This document shows, piece after piece, positions 59,585 to 64,000 of a stretch of DNA of 64,000 bases (within the stretch, counting starts at the first letter, position 1; the number at the start of each line of letters is the position of its first letter). Under the pieces are notes generated by a model that made no database searches, had not been told where the DNA came from, and saw only the letters and a program-made list of their open reading frames with translations. A program made the position numbers and the translations under genes. Source of the DNA: Spinactinospora alkalitolerans (GTDB lineage Bacteria > Actinomycetota > Actinomycetes > Streptosporangiales > Streptosporangiaceae); NCBI RefSeq assembly GCF_013408795.1, contig NZ_JACCCC010000001.1, forward strand, positions 3,162,001-3,226,000, read 5' to 3'.

Positions 59585-59737
59585 GACGTCGAGGAGCGCC
59601 CGGGTGTGGCCCGGCGTCCGGGTCCCACCGACGCCGGTGAGCCCTTCGTCGGTGGCGACGCGGACGTGGGTGAGATCCCGCCACGGGGTGCCGAGGACGA
59701 AGGTCTCGGCTTCGGTGATCTTCATTCGCGCTCCCAT
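59585..59737 (-). pseudogene. N-terminal fragment of a mandelate racemase/muconate lactonizing-type dehydratase
   Basis: About 51 residues from MGARMKITEAETFVLG show the enolase-superfamily N-terminal capping domain. TPWRDLTHVRVATDEGLTGVG and GHTRALL are typical of galactonate/fuconate-type dehydratases. After LLDV the similarity ends in repeat-like DNA, and the whole barrel with the catalytic residues is absent (relatives have about 370-400 residues). It was probably another sugar-acid dehydratase of this locus. Confidence 0.65.
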
Positions 59738-59743
59738 GTTATG

Positions 59744-59778
59744 ATTCGAAATATCGGGCTCTGTTCGATTTTTCGCAT
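59744..59778. promoter_or_regulatory. IclR-type motifs upstream of the second iclR gene
   Basis: ATTCGAAATATCGG (59744-59757, inverted) and TGTTCGATTTTTCGCAT (59762-59778). The second matches TGTTCGATATTTCGTAC at 62261-62277 in 14 of 17 positions. Confidence 0.55.
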
Positions 59779-59873
59779 AGATTGGGAACGCGCGACGTCC
59801 GGCGTCAACAGGCCGGGGCACCGGCTAGCCTTGGTCAGCGATCCGCCGCGCCCATGGGGAGGACAGCAAGCAG

Positions 59874-60641
59874 ATGGCCCGCCGCACACCCGCCCTCCTG
59901 CGGGGTCTGGACATCCTGGAGCTCTTCACCGACGGGCGGGAGTCGATCAGCGCGCCCGAGGTGGTGGAGGAGCTCGGCCTGCCCAGGACCACGGCGCACG
60001 AGCTCCTGCACACGCTCGTCGACCGCCGCTACCTACGCCAGTCCGAGGTCCCCGGGCGCTACCAGCTGGGCCTGCAGCTCTTCCGGCTGGGCAGCGCCTA
60101 CGCCGAGCGGCTGGACACCGCCAAGGTCGGCCACCAGGTCGCCCAGGAGCTGGTCAAGGCGTGCAACGAGACGGTGCACGTCGCCGTGCTCGACCACGTC
60201 CACGTGGTCTACATCGCGAAGGTCGAGAGCTCGCACGCGGTGCGCATGGTCTCGGCCCTGGGCGCGCGCGTTCCGGCGCACTGCACCGCGCTGGGCAAGG
60301 CCCTGCTGTCGGCGCTGCCCGAACGCGAACTGCGCGACCGGTTCGGCGACGCGCCCCTGGAGGCCATGACCTCCCGCAGCATCACCGGGCTCCCCCGGCT
60401 CCTGGAGGAGCTGGAGGGGGTCCGCGCCTCGGGGACCGCCGTCGAGATCTGCGAGTCCAACCCCGACGTGTGCTGCGTGGCCGCGCCCGTGCGCGACCGC
60501 ACCGACCAGGTGGTCGCGGCCCTCAGCATCTCCGTGCCCCTGCACCGCTGGTCCGACGCGCTCCGGGGGGAGCTGGAGGAACTCGTCGCCGACGGCGCGC
60601 GGCGGTTCTCCTCGGCGCTGGGCTGGCGCTCCCGCGGGTGA
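59874..60641 (+). CDS. IclR family transcriptional regulator (second copy)
   Basis: 255 residues with GGGGAGGA upstream. The winged helix (LLRGLDILELFTDGRESISAPEVVEELGLPRTTAHELLHTLVDRRYLRQ) is followed by an effector domain (PAHCTALGKALLSAL, GTAVEICESNPDVCCVAAPV). It is distinct from the other IclR in the locus. TGTTCGATATTTCG-like motifs occur before this gene and in the GntP/U32-like divergent region, which suggests that it controls those genes. Confidence 0.92.
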   Translation: MARRTPALLRGLDILELFTDGRESISAPEVVEELGLPRTTAHELLHTLVDRRYLRQSEVPGRYQLGLQLFRLGSAYAERLDTAKVGHQVAQELVKACNETVHVAVLDHVHVVYIAKVESSHAVRMVSALGARVPAHCTALGKALLSALPERELRDRFGDAPLEAMTSRSITGLPRLLEELEGVRASGTAVEICESNPDVCCVAAPVRDRTDQVVAALSISVPLHRWSDALRGELEELVADGARRFSSALGWRSRG

Positions 60642-60668
60642 GCGCGCCCGCGCAGAGCCCCTCCGGCC

Positions 60669-62054
60669 TCAGAACAGCAGGTAGAGCACGCAGACCAGGG
60701 CGAAGGCCATCAGGCCGACCGCGGTCGCCTGGACGGTCCAGGTCTTCAGCGTGGTCTTGGTGTCCATCTCCAGGAAGCCGCGCACCAGCCAGAACCCGGA
60801 GTCGTTGACGTGTGAGAGCATGATGGACCCGGCCGCCATCGCCAGGACGACCAGCGCGAGCTCGAACTGGGAGAACCCGCCCGCCGCCTCGATCGCCGGG
60901 GCGATGAGCCCCGCCGCGGTCGTCACGGCCACCGTGGCCGACCCCTGGGCCACGCGCATGGCCACCGAGATGAGGAACGCCGCGAGGATCACCGGCAGGC
61001 CCATGCGGTCGAGGCTCTGCGCCAGCGCGTCGCCGATGCCGCTCTCGCTCAGCACCGCCCCGAACATCCCGCCGGCGCCGGTCAGCACGATGATGGTGCA
61101 GACGGGCGCGAGCGCCTGGTCGATGATCCGTTCGAGCACGTCCCCGCCGTGCCGCCGGCGCCATCCCAGCAGCCAGAGGGCCGCCAGGACCGTGATCAGC
61201 AGCGCGGCCGGGGCCTGCCCGACCGCCTGCAGGACCTGGACCCACACCGCCTCGGGGTCGACGGCGCCGGCCACGGCCAGCGTCGACATGCCGGTGTTCA
61301 GAAAGATCAGCACCAGCGGCAGCAGCAGCAGGAACAGCAGCACCGAGATCCGCGGCGGCGGCCCCAGTTCGTCGTCCTCCTCGGGCGAGGAGCCGCCGAG
61401 GATCGCGGGGACCGGGAGGTCGACGCGCCGCCCCAGCCACCGGCCGAGCAGGTACCCGCTGACGTACCAGGTCGGCACCCCCACCAGCAGGCCGGTGAGC
61501 ACCACGACGCCCACGTCGGCGCCGACCAGTTGGGTCGCGGCGACCGGACCCGGATGCGGCGGCAGCAGCGAGTGCATGACCAGGAACGCACCGGTCGCGG
61601 GCAGCGCGTAGAGCAGGACCGATCCGCCGAGCCTGCGGGCGACCGAGAAGATGATCGGGAGCATCACGACGAAGGCGGCGTCGAGGAAGATCGGGAACCC
61701 GAAGAGCAGCGAGGTGACGCTGAGCGCCAGCGGCGCCCGCTTCTCCCCGAAGAGGCGCAGGAGCCCGTCGGCCAGGACCCTGGCACCCCCGGAGACCTCG
61801 ACGAGGCGGCCGAGCATGGCCCCGAAGCCGACCAGCAGCACGACGGACCCGAGCGTGTCGCCCAGTCCCGAGACGAGCAGGGGGACCAGTTCGTCCGGCG
61901 GAACCCCGGTGGCCAGCGCCGTCCCCGCGCTCACCAGGATGAGTGCCAGAACGGCGTGCAGGCGGACTCTGATGATCAAAAAGAGCAGGACGGCTATCGA
62001 GATCGCGGCGATGGCGATCAGCCACCCCACGGAGAGGTTCGCGGTGTCTGCCAT
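60669..62054 (-). CDS. GntP family gluconate/sugar-acid:H+ symporter
   Basis: 461 residues and about 12-14 membrane helices. FGAMLGRLVEVSGGARVLADGLLRLFGEKRAP, FGFPIFLDAAFVVMLPI, HSLLPPHPGPVAA and the C-terminal SIMLSHVNDSGFWLV are the hallmark strings of GntP permeases. The start at MADTANLSVG is preferred over an upstream extension of low complexity. It would import the sugar acid handled by the flanking dehydratases. Confidence 0.94.
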   Translation of the reverse strand: MADTANLSVGWLIAIAAISIAVLLFLIIRVRLHAVLALILVSAGTALATGVPPDELVPLLVSGLGDTLGSVVLLVGFGAMLGRLVEVSGGARVLADGLLRLFGEKRAPLALSVTSLLFGFPIFLDAAFVVMLPIIFSVARRLGGSVLLYALPATGAFLVMHSLLPPHPGPVAATQLVGADVGVVVLTGLLVGVPTWYVSGYLLGRWLGRRVDLPVPAILGGSSPEEDDELGPPPRISVLLFLLLLPLVLIFLNTGMSTLAVAGAVDPEAVWVQVLQAVGQAPAALLITVLAALWLLGWRRRHGGDVLERIIDQALAPVCTIIVLTGAGGMFGAVLSESGIGDALAQSLDRMGLPVILAAFLISVAMRVAQGSATVAVTTAAGLIAPAIEAAGGFSQFELALVVLAMAAGSIMLSHVNDSGFWLVRGFLEMDTKTTLKTWTVQATAVGLMAFALVCVLYLLF

Positions 62055-62260
62055 GGATACGGACCTGTCTGGGGCTGGGGACGCGGCGTCGGCGCGCCCG
62101 ATCGGGGGGGAGTCCGGAGCCCGGGCTCGGCGCCTCGCGGCTGCGGCGTGGTCGGGGATGAGGGGGCTTCCCGGCGCCGGCCCGGCCGTTCGCGCCGAGG
62201 GGGCGGCGACGCGGCCGGCGCCGGTGCTCGCGCGGACGGTCGAACACGACGCGTTCAATG

Positions 62261-62277
62261 TGTTCGATATTTCGTAC
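62261..62277. promoter_or_regulatory. IclR-type motif, GntP side
   Basis: TGTTCGATATTTCGTAC within an AT-richer island about 200 bp before the gntP-like start, in the 420-bp divergent region to the U32-like gene. Confidence 0.55.
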
Positions 62278-62438
62278 TATGTCTGTTATTTCGGTAGCCT
62301 AGAGCGGCCGCACGGCGCGGGTCAAGCCGACAAGTGGCACAGATCACCACCTTTCGACCGGGTGCGCACCGGCCGGTTCCCGGCAGTGGAGCACCACTCG
62401 GCGTTGACCCTGATCCGCGCGTCGCCGTAGGCTGACAT

Positions 62439-62470
62439 CCGAAATAAAGAACTGTGTTCGACATTTAGGA
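62439..62470. promoter_or_regulatory. IclR-type motifs, U32-like gene side
   Basis: CCGAAATAAAGAAC (62439-62452, inverted) and TGTTCGACATTTAGGA (62455-62470), just before the start of the U32-like gene; both resemble TGTTCGATATTTCG. Confidence 0.5.
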
Positions 62471-62474
62471 CATC

Positions 62475-63452
62475 ATGACCGACGCCTCTTCCCCCTTCGT
62501 CGCCGGCCGCTCCGCGCTGGAGTCGCTCGGCGTGTCCGGCATCGCCGCCGACCCGCCCGGGTCCGCACGCTCCTTCCCCGACGGCGGCGCCTGGCGCCTG
62601 GAGATCCCCAGCGTCGAAGGCCCCCGGGCGATGGCGGCGGTCATCGAGGCCGCCGCCGAGTGGGAGGTGCCCGTGCACCGGGTCTCCCAGGGGTCGGGGG
62701 TGACCATGCTGACCGACGGCGAGATCACGGCCATGGTGCAGACCGCCGAGGAGACCGGCATCGAGCTGTGCCTGTTCGCGCGTCCCGGCGCCAACTGGGA
62801 CATCGGCGGCGCGCACGCCAGCGCCGCCGGGTCGGTCTCGGCCCGCAGCAGGGGCGGCGCGCAGCTCGCCGCGGGCGTGGCCGAGGCCGAGCGCGCCGCG
62901 GGCCTGGGCGTGCGCAGCCTGCTGGTGGCCGACGAGGGCCTGCTGTGGGTGCTGCACCGGCTGCGGTGCCGCGGCGACCTCCCGGCCGACCTGCAGCTCA
63001 AGGTCTCGGTCATGGCGGCCCCGGCCAACCCGGCGGCGCTGCGCGTCCATGAGCTCCTCGGCGCCGACACGGTGAACGTCCCATCGGACCTGACGCTGCA
63101 CCAGCTCGCGGAGCTGCGCGCGTCGAGCCCGGTGGCGCTGGACTTCTACGTCGAGGCTCCGGACAACATCGGCGGGTTCGTGCGCCACCACGAGATCGCC
63201 GAGATCATCCGCGCGGCGGCACCGGTCTACGTGAAATTCGGACTGCGCAACGCCCCGGACGTCTACCCGTCGGGCGAGCACCTCGGCGCCACCGTCGTGG
63301 CCTCGGCCCGCGAGCGGGTGCGCCGGGCCAGGATCGGACTGGACGTCCTCGCCCGCACCCCCGCACCCCCGAAGATGTCCCCGCTGGGAGAGCGCGGGCA
63401 GCCGGCGGCGTCGCGCTTCGAGCTCCCCGTGGCCACCGGGGCCGCCGGGTGA
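62475..63452 (+). CDS. U32 peptidase-like TIM-barrel protein of unknown function
   Basis: 325 residues; AGGA lies five bases before the ATG. The mid and C-terminal strings HELLGADTVNVPSDLTLHQLAELRA, LDFYVEAPDNIGGFVRHHEIAEIIRAAAPVYVKFGLRNAPDVYPSG resemble a U32-like TIM-barrel family known to me mostly as hypothetical proteins. I see no signal peptide, metal motif or clear catalytic set. It is divergent from GntP and 44 bp upstream of the semialdehyde dehydrogenase gene, so a role in sugar-acid metabolism, perhaps aldolase or epimerase-like, is inferred from context only. Confidence 0.6.
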   Translation: MTDASSPFVAGRSALESLGVSGIAADPPGSARSFPDGGAWRLEIPSVEGPRAMAAVIEAAAEWEVPVHRVSQGSGVTMLTDGEITAMVQTAEETGIELCLFARPGANWDIGGAHASAAGSVSARSRGGAQLAAGVAEAERAAGLGVRSLLVADEGLLWVLHRLRCRGDLPADLQLKVSVMAAPANPAALRVHELLGADTVNVPSDLTLHQLAELRASSPVALDFYVEAPDNIGGFVRHHEIAEIIRAAAPVYVKFGLRNAPDVYPSGEHLGATVVASARERVRRARIGLDVLARTPAPPKMSPLGERGQPAASRFELPVATGAAG

Positions 63453-63496
63453 GGCCGCCGCGCGACCACCGCACGCCACCCCGAAGGGAGACGACG

Positions 63497-64000
63497 ATGA
63501 CGGAGACCAGCACTCGGGACACGACCGAGGCGGAACTGGACCGCGTCCTGGAGTCGGCCGCGGAGGCCGCCGAGCCGTTCGGCGCACTGGCCCCGCGCGA
63601 CCGGGCGGCCGTGCTGCGCGCCGTCAGCGGCGCCGTCGACGCCTCCGCCGACGAACTCGTGCCGATCGCGCAGCAGGAGACCCGCCTGGCCGAAGCGCGG
63701 CTGCGCGGGGAGCTCGCCCGCACGGGCTTCCAGCTCAGGCTGTTCGCCGACGTGCTCGACGACGGCGGTTACCTGGAGGCCGCCATCGACGGACCCGACC
63801 CCGACTGGCCCGTCGGCCCCCGCCCCGACCTGCGCCGCGTGCTGGAGCCGATCGGCCCCGTGGTGGTGTTCGGCGCGAGCAACTTCCCCTTCGCCTTCAG
63901 CGTCATCGGCGGCGACAGCGCCTCGGCGCTGGCCGCGGGCAACCCCGTGGTCGTCAAGGCGCACCCGGGCCACCCGGAGCTGTCCGTGCGCACCGGCGAG
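63497..64000 (+). CDS. 2,5-dioxovalerate (2-oxoglutarate semialdehyde) dehydrogenase, N-terminal part
   Basis: The first 168 residues of an aldehyde dehydrogenase that continues past the right edge; AAGGGAG lies before the ATG. ETRLAEARLRGELARTGFQLRLFADVL, GPVVVFGASNFPFAFSVIGGDSASALAAGNPVVVKAHPGHP is the typical N-terminal half of type III 2-oxoglutarate-semialdehyde dehydrogenases, including the cofactor-site ASNFPFAFS and VKAHP. It would oxidise the product of the FAH-family dehydratase to 2-oxoglutarate. Confidence 0.9.
   Translation, partial: MTETSTRDTTEAELDRVLESAAEAAEPFGALAPRDRAAVLRAVSGAVDASADELVPIAQQETRLAEARLRGELARTGFQLRLFADVLDDGGYLEAAIDGPDPDWPVGPRPDLRRVLEPIGPVVVFGASNFPFAFSVIGGDSASALAAGNPVVVKAHPGHPELSVRTGE

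Noticed and set aside
1-64000. CRISPR array, tRNA/rRNA genes, complete insertion sequences or prophage
   Set aside because: No regularly spaced repeats, no cloverleaf-like segments and no transposase, integrase or phage structural proteins could be recognised.

Overview
The window is high-GC DNA with codon-biased, tightly packed genes, Shine-Dalgarno sites of the GGAGG type, GTG starts and many ATGA/GTGA overlaps. Together with a ClpC-type unfoldase, ECF41-like and IclR/GntR/LacI/RpiR/SorC regulators, DUF6153 and DUF305 proteins and secreted glycan-active enzymes, this points to a filamentous actinomycete. Streptosporangiales or Nocardiopsaceae is my guess, but the sequence alone does not prove it. 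No rRNA, tRNA, CRISPR array, phage or complete insertion sequence was seen.

Layout. (1) 1-10.1 kb is acyl-CoA catabolism. A plus-strand set holds two acyl-CoA dehydrogenases that may form a heteromer, an SDR and an amidohydrolase. It faces a minus-strand set of thiolase, SDR and enoyl-CoA hydratase, and behind that a GntR regulator, a CaiB-type CoA transferase and a CitE-type lyase preceded by a 23-codon ORF. (2) 10.4-14.8 kb starts with a broken ZIP-like membrane gene. A compact minus-strand series follows: hemerythrin, lipoprotein, noncanonical Nramp transporter and two PRC-barrel-like proteins. A small P-loop ATPase comes next. (3) 14.9-22.5 kb has a secreted ricin-lectin/beta-helix protein under a CRE-like operator, clpC with a ClgR-like box, a DUF2236 protein, a DUF6153/DUF305 pair and an alpha/beta hydrolase. 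(4) 22.6-27.4 kb is a GntR / FAD-oxidase / Na+-symporter / FAD-oxidase locus. (5) 27.5-32.1 kb has an LLM oxidoreductase, an ECF41 sigma gene with an internal deletion, a POT peptide transporter, a sulfotransferase and a YCII fragment. (6) 32.1-41.1 kb has divergent DUF4185 and sialidase genes sharing an operator-like motif, then a complete Dpp/Opp-type ABC importer whose two ATPases are fused. (7) 41.1-49.1 kb has sulfatase plus MHS transporter divergent from a LacI regulator, then an SSS transporter, an RpiR regulator and an amidohydrolase linked by two identical-arm palindromes. (8) 49.2-55.2 kb is a SorC-controlled polyol/sugar locus: a zinc dehydrogenase and an ABC importer without its own ATPase. 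(9) 55.3-64 kb is a sugar-acid oxidation locus: FAH-family dehydratase, IclR, IlvD/Edd dehydratase, second IclR, GntP permease, U32-like protein and the start of a 2-oxoglutarate-semialdehyde dehydrogenase.

How it works together. Most of the window is a string of small catabolic islands, each with its own regulator, transporter and one to four enzymes. Operator-like palindromes can be read by eye next to several of them. The last island looks like a Weimberg-type route: sugar acid, dehydration, 2-keto-3-deoxy acid, second dehydration, 2-oxoglutarate semialdehyde, 2-oxoglutarate. A second theme is gene decay by internal deletion or truncation at 10.5, 28.9, 32.0 and 59.6 kb.
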